A stretch of 64,000 bases of DNA from Bin5 sp965218625 (GCA_965218625.1 CBDCLG010000020.1:558001-622000), one strand, 5' to 3'; positions 1-8,868 are shown, counted from the first letter of the stretch. Notes: generated by a model from the sequence alone, not told the origin. A program made the numbers and translations.

Positions 1-717
1 CGCAACTTCCTCCTCGCCCTGTTCCGCGAGGTCGCCGAACGCGGCGCCGACGGCATCAACCTCGGCTTCGTGCGCGGCCTTCCCTGCCTCCTCTACGAAC
101 AGCCCATGATCGACGGCTTCCAACAGCTACACAACCAGGACCCGCGCGATCTGCCCGAAAACGATCCCCTATGGCTGCGCTTCAAAGCCGGCGTCATGAC
201 CGAGTTCATGCGCGCCCTCAGAAATGAGCTCAACCAGGTCGGCGCTGAACAGGGCCGCACGATCCAGCTCTCGGCCTACGTGCTCAACAACGAAGCGCTC
301 AACCTGGAACACGCCCTCGACCCGGCCGCCTGGGCACGGGAAGGTCTGGTCGACTTCATCATTCCCTACCCGCTGCACAACGTCATGGATATGGACATCG
401 CCGCTTTCGTCAAGATGACGCGCGGCACCCAGTGCAAGGTCTATCCCGAAGTCATGCCGCGCCGCCAGTCGCCGGCAGACTACCGCGAGAAGGCGCTGTC
501 ATTCTACGCCGAAGGGGTGGACGGACTGGCCTTCTGGGATGCCAGCTCCGCGTACCGGGTGGGTTTCAAGGACGAATGGAGCATGGTGCGGCGCCTGGGC
601 CACAAGGATGAGCTGGCCGGCTGGGCGCCGGACGAATGGCCTTCGTATCGAGTCGTGCCGCTGTACAGCATCGGCGGCCTCGTCATGGACGAGCACAACC
701 CCTACGAAGCGGCCTGA
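1..717 (+). CDS. Glycosidase-like TIM-barrel protein, 3' part (5' end outside window)
   Basis: The reading frame is open from base 1, so this is the C-terminal ~238 residues of a gene that begins left of the window. It is nearly the same as the last ~238 residues of the full-length gene at 7183-8856, which also ends in NPYEAA. The visible part looks like the second half of a TIM barrel (a GHL10-like fold is my guess), with repeated Asp/Glu-containing strand ends such as VDFIIPYP and VDGLAFWD. The substrate is unknown. It is followed after 46 bp by a PhyH gene, the reverse of the PhyH-then-glycosidase order seen at 6270-8856. It probably marks the edge of another unit of the tandem array. Confidence 0.7.
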   Translation, partial: RNFLLALFREVAERGADGINLGFVRGLPCLLYEQPMIDGFQQLHNQDPRDLPENDPLWLRFKAGVMTEFMRALRNELNQVGAEQGRTIQLSAYVLNNEALNLEHALDPAAWAREGLVDFIIPYPLHNVMDMDIAAFVKMTRGTQCKVYPEVMPRRQSPADYREKALSFYAEGVDGLAFWDASSAYRVGFKDEWSMVRRLGHKDELAGWAPDEWPSYRVVPLYSIGGLVMDEHNPYEAA

Positions 718-763
718 GTCGTGACACTGCATTGAAGGAACCAAAACGAAAAGCGAGGACTAC

Positions 764-1582
764 ATGCTCACAGGACAGCAGCTCACTCAATGGGAGACAT
801 TTGGATTCCTGCATCTCCCCAAGGTGTTCAGCGCCGAGGAAATCGGGACCATAAATGCTGAATATGAGGAGGGATTGAACAGAACGCGGCGCCTGATGGA
901 CTCGCCGGTCGGCAATCGCAGACAGCTGAACTGGCCGAACATGGGGCCGGAGGCCCCGTTCCTGTCCGCACTGCTGGAAGATCCACGCATCTGCGGGGTG
1001 GCGGAGCAACTCTTCGGCGACGACGTGGTCGGCGTTGCCTCCAATGGCAATCACTTCGCCGGCGACCGCACCGAATGGCACCCGGATACGCATGACCCGC
1101 ATATGCAGGGCGTCAAGTTTGCCTGCTATCTGCAGCCGCTCGGCGCCGAAAGCGGCGCGCTGCGCGTGATTCCCGGCTCCCACAAAGGCCCGCTGCACGA
1201 TGATCTGTTCCGCGTGCCGAGAAAAGATTCCAACCGACGCGCCGAAGAGCAGACCGGTCTCGGCGTCAGCGAGTTTCCTGCGCACGTGTGTCGTTCGGAG
1301 CCCGGTGACCTGATTGCCTTCAACTTTCGACTGTGGCATGCCAGCTGGGGCGGGACAACGGACCGCCGCATGTGCTCGATCATGTACTACAGCAACCCCA
1401 AGACCCCTGAGGAAGAGGCGGCAAACCGGGAAATGGTGTCGGTTGTCCGCAATGTCCACAAAGGTCTCGAATGGAAAGAACCGCAACACCCGGAACATTG
1501 GCTTTCCAACCCACAGAAGAGCCCCAAACGGCAACGCTGGATTGACTGGCTGCGGCGGTGGGAGTTCATCGAGGCTGACTGA
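764..1582 (+). CDS. Phytanoyl-CoA dioxygenase (PhyH) family protein
   Basis: This is a 272-residue Fe(II)/2-oxoglutarate-dependent oxygenase of the PhyH superfamily. The double-stranded beta-helix facial triad is visible: H106 and D108 in EWHPD, and H192 in LWHASWGG. An arginine about ten residues later (R201/R202, DRRM) would bind 2-oxoglutarate, and VIPGSH lies between them as usual. The N-terminal ETFGFLHL is typical. The start at 764 has a GAGGA ribosome-binding site. It is more diverged from the other PhyH genes of the array than those are from each other. A cytochrome P450 frame follows almost directly, so the two oxygenases may act on one substrate. That substrate cannot be read from the sequence. 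Confidence 0.9.
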   Translation: MLTGQQLTQWETFGFLHLPKVFSAEEIGTINAEYEEGLNRTRRLMDSPVGNRRQLNWPNMGPEAPFLSALLEDPRICGVAEQLFGDDVVGVASNGNHFAGDRTEWHPDTHDPHMQGVKFACYLQPLGAESGALRVIPGSHKGPLHDDLFRVPRKDSNRRAEEQTGLGVSEFPAHVCRSEPGDLIAFNFRLWHASWGGTTDRRMCSIMYYSNPKTPEEEAANREMVSVVRNVHKGLEWKEPQHPEHWLSNPQKSPKRQRWIDWLRRWEFIEAD

Positions 1583-1604
1583 GCAGGCCGGCGAAGAGGC
1601 AACC

Positions 1605-2819
1605 ATCGACAAGAGTTTCGACCAGCATCTGCTGACGCCCGCCTACCTGGCGGACCCCTACCCGTACTACCATCAGCTGCGCTGTGAGGCTCCCGTCTAT
1701 TGGAGCGAGGCGATGGAGGCATGGCTGCTCACCCGCTACGGAGACGCCGAAGCGACCCTGCGCGATCCGCGGCTTGTTTCGGGCACGCGCATTGCCGCGG
1801 CGGTTCGGCAGCTGCCTGGGACGGTGCAGCCGGAGGTGCAGGCGCTCGAGGGCCATATCTCGACCTGGATGGGATTCATCGACCCACCGGACCATACCAG
1901 GCTGCGCGCCCTGGTCAGCAATGCCTTTACACCGCGCATGATCAGGGGTCTGGGCCCGCGAATCCAGACCATCGTCGACGAGTTGCTGGACCGGGTACAG
2001 GAGGCCGGCCGGATGGATCTGATCGCGGATTTCGCCTTTCCCCTGCCGGCGATCGTGATTGCGGAGATGCTCGGCTTGCCGCCCGAGGACCGCGAGCAGT
2101 TCAAGCAGTGGTCCAACGACGTGATGGCCTTCCTGGGAACGGGACGCTCCAGGGTGGATGTGGCCAGACGCGCGCAGCAGGGCGTGTACGCGCTGAAGGA
2201 CTATTTGCGCGGCATCTTCAGGCAGCGGCGTCAACTTCCCCGGGAGGACCTGATCAGCGCTCTCCTGGTGGTCGAAGAAGAGGGCGACCGGCTGAGCGAG
2301 GAGGAGATGTTCGGCATGTGCGTTTTTCTGCTCGTGGCCGGTCACGAGACAACCCTGGCCCTGATTGGCAACGGCATGCTGGCCCTGCTGCGGAACCCTG
2401 AACAGAAGCAGATGCTGCAAGAAGATCCCGGGCTGATCGACTCGGCTGTCGAGGAGTTCCTGCGCTATGACAGTCCGATTCAGCACCAGACGCGGGTGGC
2501 CCGAGAAGATTTCGAGCTGGAAGGGCAGCGGATTCTGCGGGGAGACCGGGTGTTGCCGATGCTGGGCGCGGCCAACCGGGACCCGGCGCAGTTCGCCGAC
2601 CCGGACCGGCTCGACATCCGCCGTCAGCCGAACCCGCACCTGGCTTTCGGCTACGGCATCCACTTCTGCCTGGGCGCCCCGCTGGCCCGGCTTGAGGGCC
2701 AGATCGCGATCCACACCATTTTGCGGCGATTGCCGAGGATGCAGCTGACGGACGGAAACTTGCGCTGGCGGGTGCACACCTCCATGCGCCACCCGGAGCT
2801 GCTGCCGGTCGATTTTTGA
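1605..2819 (+). CDS. Cytochrome P450, possible ATC start
   Basis: This is a soluble bacterial P450 of about 404 residues (CYP107-like by general look). The I-helix AGHETT is at 245-250, ExxR in EEFLR is at about 284-287, and the haem loop FGYGIHFCLG has its ligand at C355. Substrate and redox partners are unknown, and no ferredoxin gene is nearby. Oddly, there is no ATG, GTG or TTG in frame between the PhyH stop (1582) and the conserved FDQHLLTPAYL region. An ATC at 1605 lies 5 nt after AAGAGG (1594-1599), exactly where a start would be expected. Either ATC is used or an ATG has mutated. The only conventional upstream starts lie inside the PhyH gene. The 3' half belongs to the 1767-bp tandem repeat. 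Confidence 0.85.
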   Translation: MDKSFDQHLLTPAYLADPYPYYHQLRCEAPVYWSEAMEAWLLTRYGDAEATLRDPRLVSGTRIAAAVRQLPGTVQPEVQALEGHISTWMGFIDPPDHTRLRALVSNAFTPRMIRGLGPRIQTIVDELLDRVQEAGRMDLIADFAFPLPAIVIAEMLGLPPEDREQFKQWSNDVMAFLGTGRSRVDVARRAQQGVYALKDYLRGIFRQRRQLPREDLISALLVVEEEGDRLSEEEMFGMCVFLLVAGHETTLALIGNGMLALLRNPEQKQMLQEDPGLIDSAVEEFLRYDSPIQHQTRVAREDFELEGQRILRGDRVLPMLGAANRDPAQFADPDRLDIRRQPNPHLAFGYGIHFCLGAPLARLEGQIAIHTILRRLPRMQLTDGNLRWRVHTSMRHPELLPVDF

Positions 2820-2896
2820 CGCGTTAAGTGAAGCAATCTGCGACAGCAGAATCAAGGGCCAAGGGGCCGGCTGTGGGGAAGAAGTGGGAATGGGCC

Positions 2897-2924
2897 TTGC
2901 GAACCTGCTGCGAGCAAGTATATC
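2897..2924 (+). promoter_or_regulatory. Weak candidate promoter before PhyH
   Basis: TTGCGA and TATATC are separated by 16 bp, 21 bp upstream of the PhyH start at 2946. The corresponding region of unit 2 keeps TATATC but has TTACGA at the -35 position. The match to consensus is only moderate, so this is a suggestion. Confidence 0.25.
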
Positions 2925-2945
2925 TTCCAGAATATGGAGAAAAAG

Positions 2946-3854
2946 ATGAATTCAGCAGACTCAGACGGCAACACGACCATCGGTCAACGAAGTTCGCTGA
3001 CAGAGGAGGAAGTCACCTTCTTTGAGACGTTTGGATTCCTCTTCTTGAAGCAGCATTTCTCCGCGGACGAGGTGGAGACGATCAACGCCGAACTCTCGCA
3101 TGCCAAGGAGTTGACTTATAAGGATTCGCCGTTTGACAGGTCGGCTGACTCGAGCGAGCGTCTGCAACGTGTAACTCTTTCGAGGACCAGCACGCCCTAC
3201 ATCAATTCTCTGCCGGAGCGCCCGCATCTGCATGGGATCGCCCAGCAGCTCTTCGGCGAGGATCTCATCGGCCACGAGAGCGATGTCAATCTGTTCGTCG
3301 GCGATACACGCTGGCATCCCGACCGCAGCGGAAACGACGTCAAGACACACCGCTTCGGCTGCAAATTCTGCTACTATCCGGATTTGCTTGACGGCGGGAC
3401 CGGGGCCTTGCGCGTCATTCCGGGGAGCCATCTGCCGCCGTTCTTTGACGCGCTGCGAAAGATGCCGGGCATCAGCGATCCCGAAAACATCGGCAAATTT
3501 CCCGGTCTTGTCTGCCCCTCCGGCCCTGGCGATGTCATTCTCTTCAATCTGAACTGCTGGCATGCCAGCTGCGGCGGACAGCCCGGGCGCGCCCAGTTCT
3601 CATTTGTCTACTACGCCGCGCCCAAGAATGCGCAGCACGAGAAGGAGATGCTCTTTCAGTACACGCGCAACAGGCAGATTGCCGTGGAGATAGCCTTGTC
3701 GAATGGAAAGAAACCGCCGACGCCTACGCCCGAGGAGTTTCTCAGCCGCGGGGACAGCCCGCTGATGACCTCTTGGTTGGTGGACCGGAGGCAGGAATAC
3801 GGCTATTTCGATTTCGATAATGAGTCCTACATCAAAGAGTTGCAGGCGCGCTGA
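2946..3854 (+). CDS. Phytanoyl-CoA dioxygenase (PhyH) family protein, array copy 1
   Basis: A 302-residue PhyH-type Fe(II)/2-oxoglutarate oxygenase. Metal ligands are H124 and D126 (RWHPD) and H206 (CWHASCGG), with R215 (GRAQF) as the likely 2-oxoglutarate contact. I chose the ATG at 2946 because GGAGA lies 5 nt upstream; an ATG at 2934 would add four residues but has no ribosome-binding site. It is intact in each array unit although its P450 and glycosidase neighbours are truncated, which suggests selection for the dioxygenase. It is about 95% the same protein as copy 2 at 4713. A 5' stub of the glycosidase-like gene begins 4 bp after its stop. Confidence 0.9.
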   Translation: MNSADSDGNTTIGQRSSLTEEEVTFFETFGFLFLKQHFSADEVETINAELSHAKELTYKDSPFDRSADSSERLQRVTLSRTSTPYINSLPERPHLHGIAQQLFGEDLIGHESDVNLFVGDTRWHPDRSGNDVKTHRFGCKFCYYPDLLDGGTGALRVIPGSHLPPFFDALRKMPGISDPENIGKFPGLVCPSGPGDVILFNLNCWHASCGGQPGRAQFSFVYYAAPKNAQHEKEMLFQYTRNRQIAVEIALSNGKKPPTPTPEEFLSRGDSPLMTSWLVDRRQEYGYFDFDNESYIKELQAR

Positions 3855-3858
3855 GGGG

Positions 3859-3963
3859 ATGACGATGACTGAAGAGAGCCCCGCAATTTACCTCGCCGAC
3901 CTGACCGGCTGCGAGCCGGCCGCGGCGCTGTCGCCCACGCCCAGCAGGGCGTGCATACGCTGA
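3859..3963 (+). pseudogene. Glycosidase-like gene, 5' stub (first ~29 codons)
   Basis: The ATG at 3859 (or 3865), just after GAGGGG, opens a 34-codon frame whose first 29 residues match the start of the full-length protein at 7183 (MTM-EE-PAIY, then PAAALS-TP). Homology stops at CCCACGCC (3934-3941). From there the DNA is P450 sequence read out of frame, ending in a stop at 3963. It is a remnant of recombination, not a working gene, though the stub keeps its translation signals. Confidence 0.8.
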
Positions 3964-4586
3964 AAGAGTACCTGCGCACCATTTTCGCCCAGCGGCGGCG
4001 GCGTCCCGAGGACGATCTGATCAGCGCCCTCCTGATCGTAGAGGAAGAGGGCGACCGGCTGAGCGAGGAGGAGATGTTCGGCATGTGCGTTTTTCTGCTC
4101 GTGGCCGGTCACGAGACAACCCTGGCCCTGATTGGCAACGGCTTGCTGGCCCTGCTGCGGAACCCTGAACAGAAGCAGATGCTGCAAGAAGATCCCGGGC
4201 TGATCGACTCGGCTGTCGAGGAGTTCCTGCGCTATGACAGTCCGATTCAGCACCAGACGCGGGTGGCCCGAGAAGATTTCGAGCTGGAAGGGCAGCGGAT
4301 TCTCATGGGAGACCGGGTGTTGCCGATGCTGGGCGCGGCCAACCGGGACCCGGCGCAGTTCGCCGACCCGGACCGGCTCGACATCCGCCGTCAGCCGAAC
4401 CCGCACCTGGCTTTCGGCTACGGCATCCACTTCTGCCTGGGCGCCCCGCTGGCCCGGCTTGAGGGCCAGATCGCGATCCACACCATTTTGCGGCGATTGC
4501 CGAGGATGCAGCTGACGGACGGAAACTTGCGCTGGCGGGTGCACACCTCCATGCGCCACCCGGAGCTGCTGCCGGTCGATTTTTGA
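3942..4586 (+). pseudogene. Cytochrome P450 fragment B (C-terminal half)
   Basis: This frame encodes about the last 214 residues of a P450 identical or almost identical to the C-terminal half of the gene at 1605. It keeps the I-helix AGHETT, EEFLR and the haem loop GIHFCLG, but lacks the N-terminal half, so it cannot form a full P450. A GTG at 3951 could start translation but has no clear ribosome-binding site. The first ~30 residues (VHTLKEYLRTIFAQ) differ from copy A, while the rest is nearly identical, so the copy looks mosaic. Confidence 0.85.
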
Positions 4587-4712
4587 CGCGTTTAGTGCAG
4601 CAATCTGCGACAGCAGAATCAAGGGCCAAGGGGCCGGCTGTGGGAAAGAAGTGGGAATGGGCTTTACGAACCTGCAGCGAGCAGGTATATCTTCAAGAAT
4701 ATGGAGAAAAAG

Positions 4713-5621
4713 ATGAATTCAGCAGACTCAGACGGCAACACGACCATCGGTCAACGAAGTTCGCTGACAGAGGAGGAAGTCACCTTCTTTGAGACGTTTG
4801 GATTCCTCTTCTTGAAGCAGCATTTCTCCGCGGACGAGGTGGAGACGATCAACGCCGAACTCTCGCATGCCAAGGAGTTGACTTATAAGGATTCGCCGTT
4901 TGACAGGTCGGCTGACTCGAGCGAGCGTCTGCAACGTATAACTCCTTCGAGGACCAGCACGCCCTACATCTATTCGCTGCCGGAGCGCCCGCATCTGCAT
5001 GGGGTCGCCAAGCAGCTCTTCGGCGAGGATCTCATCGGCCACGAGAGCGAAGTCAATCTGTTCGTCGGCGATTCACGCTGGCATCCCGACCGCAGCGGAA
5101 ACGACGTCAAGACGCACCGCTTCGGCTGCAAATTCTGCTACTATCCGGATGTGCTTGACGGCGGGACCGGGGCCTTGCGCGTCATTCCGGGGAGCCACCT
5201 GCCGCCGTTCTTTGACGCGCTGCGAAAGATGCCGGGCATCAGCGATCCCGAAAGCATCGGCAAATTTCCCGGTCTTGTCTGCCCCTCCAACCCTGGCGAT
5301 GTCATTCTCTTCAATCTGAACTGCTGGCATGCCAGCTGCGGCGGACAGCCCGGGCGCGCCCAGTTCGCATTTGTCTACTACGCCGCGCCCAAGAATGCGC
5401 AGCACCTTAAGGAGATGCGCTTTCAGTACACGCGCAACAGGCAGATGGCCGTCGAGGTCGCCTTGTCGAATGGAAAGAAACCGCCGGTGCCGACGCCCGA
5501 GGAGTTTCTCAGCCGCGGGGACAGCCCGCTGATGACCTCATGGTTGGTGGACAGGAGGCAGGAATACGGCTATTTCGAATTCGATAATGAGGCCTACATC
5601 GAAGAGTTGCAGGCGCGCTGA
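4713..5621 (+). CDS. Phytanoyl-CoA dioxygenase (PhyH) family protein, array copy 2
   Basis: A 302-residue PhyH oxygenase, a near-identical duplicate of the gene at 2946. H124/D126 (RWHPD), H206 and R215 are all kept. The 5' third is almost unchanged at the DNA level, and differences (for example LKEMRF for EKEMLF) become more frequent in the 3' part. The GGAGA ribosome-binding site and upstream ~115 bp are copied too. The open frame and intact active site argue that it still works. The substrate is unknown. Confidence 0.9.
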   Translation: MNSADSDGNTTIGQRSSLTEEEVTFFETFGFLFLKQHFSADEVETINAELSHAKELTYKDSPFDRSADSSERLQRITPSRTSTPYIYSLPERPHLHGVAKQLFGEDLIGHESEVNLFVGDSRWHPDRSGNDVKTHRFGCKFCYYPDVLDGGTGALRVIPGSHLPPFFDALRKMPGISDPESIGKFPGLVCPSNPGDVILFNLNCWHASCGGQPGRAQFAFVYYAAPKNAQHLKEMRFQYTRNRQMAVEVALSNGKKPPVPTPEEFLSRGDSPLMTSWLVDRRQEYGYFEFDNEAYIEELQAR

Positions 5622-5625
5622 GGGG

Positions 5626-5748
5626 ATGACCATGACTGAAGAGCGCCCTGCAATTTACCTCGCCGACCTGACCGGCTGCGAGCCGGCCGCGGCGCTGTCG
5701 CCCACACCCAGGCAGAGCTGCTGGTATTGCAGGAGGACCCAAGCCTGA
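5626..5748 (+). pseudogene. Glycosidase-like gene, second 5' stub
   Basis: The ATG at 5626 (or 5632) follows GAGGGG and starts a 40-codon frame. Its first ~30 residues match the N-terminus of the protein at 7183. It then runs out of frame into P450 sequence and stops at 5748. The glycosidase breakpoint is at the same place as in the stub at 3859, but the P450 sequence joined to it begins much nearer the P450 3' end. Confidence 0.75.
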
Positions 5749-6131
5749 TCGAGAAGGCTGTCGAGGAGTTCCTGCGCTATGACAGCCCGATTCAACACCA
5801 GACGCGCGTGGCCGGCGAGGATTTCGAACTGGGGGGTTGCCGGATTCGAGAAGGGCAACGCGTACTGCCGATGCTGGGCGCGGCCAACCGGGATCCGGCC
5901 CAGTTTTCCGACCCGGACCGACTAGACATCCGCCGTCAGCCGAACCCGCATCTGGCCTTCGGCTATGGCATCCACTTCTGTCTCGGCGCTCCGCTGGCCC
6001 GAATGGAGGGCCAGATCGCAATCCAGACAGTTTTGCAGCGGATGCCGGCGCTGGAGTTGATGAACGAGCCACTCTCCTGGCGAGTACATAGTTCCGTGCG
6101 CAATCCGGAAAGGCTGCCGTTCGCCTTTTGA
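5709..6131 (+). pseudogene. Cytochrome P450 fragment C (C-terminal third)
   Basis: About 140 residues of P450 C-terminus, from LLVLQEDPSL to the end. EEFLR and the haem loop GIHFCLG are present, but the I-helix oxygen-activation motif and everything before it are missing, so the product would be inactive. It is more diverged from copies A and B than those are from each other, marking this as the oldest unit of the array. A TTG at 5727 could start a frame but nothing supports its use. Confidence 0.8.
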
Positions 6132-6269
6132 CCGGCAGAGTTCGAAACCTGACAACGGCGCACAGGCACGGAAGGTGCTCAACAGGAGAGTCAGCACAAG
6201 GTAGAGACGCTCACCGGTACTCTTCTCGCCAGACAAGCCGGCCTTTGATTGGAAACAGGGAGAACCATG

Positions 6270-7178
6270 ATGAATGCAGAGGCGACACAGGACAACGCAC
6301 ATGCCGCTCAGCGGACTTCGCTGACAGCCGATGAAGTCGGCTTCTTTGAGACATTTGGGTTCCTCGTCCTGAAGCAGCACTTCTCCGCAGACGAAGTCAA
6401 GACGATCAAAGCCGAACTCAAACACGCCACAGACCTGACTTACAAGGACACCGACTTCGACCGCTCCTCCGATTCCAGCGATAAGCTCCAAGGCGTCAAT
6501 CTTTCGAGCACCACCACGCCCTACATCTATTCGCTGCCGGAACGCCCACACCTGTACCACATAGCCCAGCAGCTCTTTGGCGAAGAGCTCATAGGCCACG
6601 AGAGCCAAATCAATCTGTTTGTCGGCGACACGCGCTGGCATCCCGACCGCAGCGGGAACAACGTAGAGACCAACCGGTTTGGCTGTAAATTCTGCTACTA
6701 TCCTGATCCGCTCGACGGCGATACGGGCGCCCTGCGCGTCATTCCCGGCAGCCATATGCCACCGTTCTTCGCTGCATTGCGCAAGGCGCCGGGCATCGGC
6801 GATCCCAACAACATCCGTAAATTTCCCAGCCTGGTCTGCCGCTCGGACCCCGGTGATGTCATCGTCTTCAATCTGAACTGCTGGCACGCCAGCTACGGCG
6901 GGCAACCCGGTCGCGCCCAGTTTGCTTTTGTCTACTACGCCTTGCCCAAAACGGCGGAGCACAAAGAGGAGATGCGCTCTCAGTTCACGCGCATCAGGCA
7001 GATGACCGCCGAAATAGCATTGGCGAACAACAGGAAACCCTCGACGCCAACGCCTGAAGAGTTCCTGAACCGGGGAGACAGCCCGCTCATGACCTCATGG
7101 CTCCTGGACCGTCGACGGGAGTTCGGTTATTTTGACTTCGACAACGACGCCTATGTCGAAGAGTTGCAGGCGCGCTAA
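6270..7178 (+). CDS. Phytanoyl-CoA dioxygenase (PhyH) family protein, array copy 3
   Basis: A 302-residue PhyH oxygenase, clearly a paralogue of the genes at 2946 and 4713 but more diverged. The RWHPD metal motif, the distal His in CWHASYGG and the GRAQF arginine are present. Of two adjacent ATGs (6267, 6270) I prefer 6270, which is 6 nt after GGGAGA and gives an N-terminus (MNAEATQDN) like MNSADSDGN of the other copies. The intact glycosidase-like gene follows 4 bp after the stop, so this unit shows the ancestral order P450-PhyH-glycosidase. Confidence 0.9.
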   Translation: MNAEATQDNAHAAQRTSLTADEVGFFETFGFLVLKQHFSADEVKTIKAELKHATDLTYKDTDFDRSSDSSDKLQGVNLSSTTTPYIYSLPERPHLYHIAQQLFGEELIGHESQINLFVGDTRWHPDRSGNNVETNRFGCKFCYYPDPLDGDTGALRVIPGSHMPPFFAALRKAPGIGDPNNIRKFPSLVCRSDPGDVIVFNLNCWHASYGGQPGRAQFAFVYYALPKTAEHKEEMRSQFTRIRQMTAEIALANNRKPSTPTPEEFLNRGDSPLMTSWLLDRRREFGYFDFDNDAYVEELQAR

Positions 7179-7182
7179 GGGG

Positions 7183-8856
7183 ATGACAATGGCTGAAGAA
7201 CGCCCTGCAATCTATATTTCCGACCTCAGCGGCAGTCTACCGGCCGCGGCGCTCTCCTCCACGCCCAGGCAAAACCACTGGCAGACAGTATCCTACGAGG
7301 CAGAGGGTCTGTCAGGCACCATGCTGCTGGCCGATTCCCAGTGTACCGCGCCGGCGCTGACCCTCCCCCTGAATGTCGAGGGCTGGCACGCCGTCCACCT
7401 CGGTGTCTGGACTGACTGGACCGACAGTTCGATCGGGATAAAACTGAGCGGCGATCCCACGTTCACGCCTGCAATCACGGCCAGGCCCACTCCTACCGAT
7501 CCCGAGTGGCATTCGGGGTTTGCCACGCTGCGCGAAGCGTTCTGGACCTGCGCCGACCTCAGCGGCCAGGACCTGCTGATCGAGAAAATGGACCGCTGGG
7601 GCGGACGCCGCGCCGGGCTCGCCTACGTCAAGCTGGAACCGCTGAGCGAGGCCGAGGTCGCGGCCATCAAGCAGGACCGCGCCCGCACCGACACCAAACG
7701 GCTGATCGCCTACGACGATGCCTGGCGCCTGGATCCCAATGCGCCGGAGGAGGCGTTGCGGGAAGCCGTCGAGCACTACCGCCACTCCGACTTTCAGAAG
7801 CTGCTGTGGTGCATCGGCAGCGGCAGCGAGACCTACTTCTTCTCCGATGTCGGGGAGCCTTCCGTGCGCGCCGAATGGGACTTTCTGGAATCCTTTGGCC
7901 GGCCGATGATGGGCGGCATGCGCACGATGCAGGCGAATGGCACCGACCCGCTCACTACGGTGATCGAGTGCGCGCACGACCTCGACCTCGAACTGCACGG
8001 CATGTACCTGGTCGGCGGCTGGGTCTATCCCCCCAATCACGGCTTCGAAAGCAACTTCTACTACCAGCATCCGCAGTGGCGATGCGTCAGCCGCTCCGGC
8101 CGACCCGTCACACGCATGAGCTACGCCTTCGCCGGCGTGCGCAACTTTCTGCTCGCCCTGTTCCGCGAGGTCGCCGAACGCGGCGCCGACGGCATCAACC
8201 TCGGCTTCGTGCGCGGCCTCCCCTGCCTCCTCTACGAACAGCCGATGATCGACGGCTTCCAGCAGCTCCACAACCAGGACCCGCGCGACCTGCCCGAGGA
8301 TGACCCACGCTGGCTGCGCTTCAAGGCCGGCGTGATGACCGATTTCATGCGTGCTCTCAGGCATGAACTCAACCAGGTCGGCGAGGAACAGGGACGCACC
8401 GTCCAGCTCTCGGCATACGTGCTGAACAACGAAGAGCTCAACATGGCACAGGGCCTGGATGCGGCCGCATGGGCACAGGAGAATCTCGTAGATTTCATCA
8501 TCCCCTATCCCCTGCACAACGTCATGGATATGGACATTGCCGCCTACGCCGGGATGACGCGCGGCACCCAGTGCAAGGTCTATCCCGAGGTCATGCCACG
8601 CCGCCAGTCGCCGGCCGACTATCGTGAAAAGGCGCTGTCATTCTACGCGGAAGGGGTCGATGGATTAGCGTTCTGGGACGCCAATACGACCAGCCGCTCC
8701 GGCTTCAAGAACGAGTGGAGCATGGTGCGGCGCCTGGGCCACAAGGATGAGCTGTCCGGCTGGGCGCCGGACGAATGGCCCTCCTACCGCGTGCTGCCAA
8801 TGTACAGCATGGGCGGCCTGGTCATGGATGAAGCCAACCCCTACGAGGCGGCCTGA
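7183..8856 (+). CDS. Glycosidase-like protein: N-terminal beta domain plus TIM barrel
   Basis: A 557-residue protein, the full-length version of the stubs at 3859 and 5626 and of the fragment at 1-717. Residues ~1-160 look like a beta-sandwich (GWHAVHLGVWTDW), and ~180-557 like an alpha/beta barrel of the GHL10 sort, with acidic residues at strand ends (ADGINLGFVRG, VDGLAFWD). No signal peptide is visible, so it should be cytoplasmic. I cannot name the substrate or prove catalysis. The ATG at 7183 follows AAGGGG and fits the conserved MTM start. It is tightly coupled to the PhyH upstream and to a second barrel protein downstream, suggesting one operon. Confidence 0.6.
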   Translation: MTMAEERPAIYISDLSGSLPAAALSSTPRQNHWQTVSYEAEGLSGTMLLADSQCTAPALTLPLNVEGWHAVHLGVWTDWTDSSIGIKLSGDPTFTPAITARPTPTDPEWHSGFATLREAFWTCADLSGQDLLIEKMDRWGGRRAGLAYVKLEPLSEAEVAAIKQDRARTDTKRLIAYDDAWRLDPNAPEEALREAVEHYRHSDFQKLLWCIGSGSETYFFSDVGEPSVRAEWDFLESFGRPMMGGMRTMQANGTDPLTTVIECAHDLDLELHGMYLVGGWVYPPNHGFESNFYYQHPQWRCVSRSGRPVTRMSYAFAGVRNFLLALFREVAERGADGINLGFVRGLPCLLYEQPMIDGFQQLHNQDPRDLPEDDPRWLRFKAGVMTDFMRALRHELNQVGEEQGRTVQLSAYVLNNEELNMAQGLDAAAWAQENLVDFIIPYPLHNVMDMDIAAYAGMTRGTQCKVYPEVMPRRQSPADYREKALSFYAEGVDGLAFWDANTTSRSGFKNEWSMVRRLGHKDELSGWAPDEWPSYRVLPMYSMGGLVMDEANPYEAA

Positions 8857-8868
8857 GACAGGGCCGGG

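Larger units (their letters stand above)
2175..3941 (+). repeat. 1767-bp tandem direct repeat, unit 1
   Basis: This unit holds the 3' half of the P450 (from CAGCAGGGCGTG at 2175), a 127-bp spacer, a complete PhyH gene and about 80 bp of the 5' end of a glycosidase-like gene. Unit 2 starts at 3942 with the same 12 bases. The offset is exactly 1767 at three points: P450 stops 2819/4586, PhyH starts 2946/4713 and PhyH stops 3854/5621. The copies are near identical except for the first ~110 bp and scattered changes in PhyH. Confidence 0.9.
3942..5708 (+). repeat. 1767-bp tandem direct repeat, unit 2
   Basis: This is the second unit of the direct repeat at 2175-3941, with the same content: P450 3' half, spacer, PhyH and ~80 bp of glycosidase 5' end. 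It ends at CCCACACC, the same point in the glycosidase gene where unit 1 ends. A third, more diverged unit follows with only ~420 bp of P450. Confidence 0.9.
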
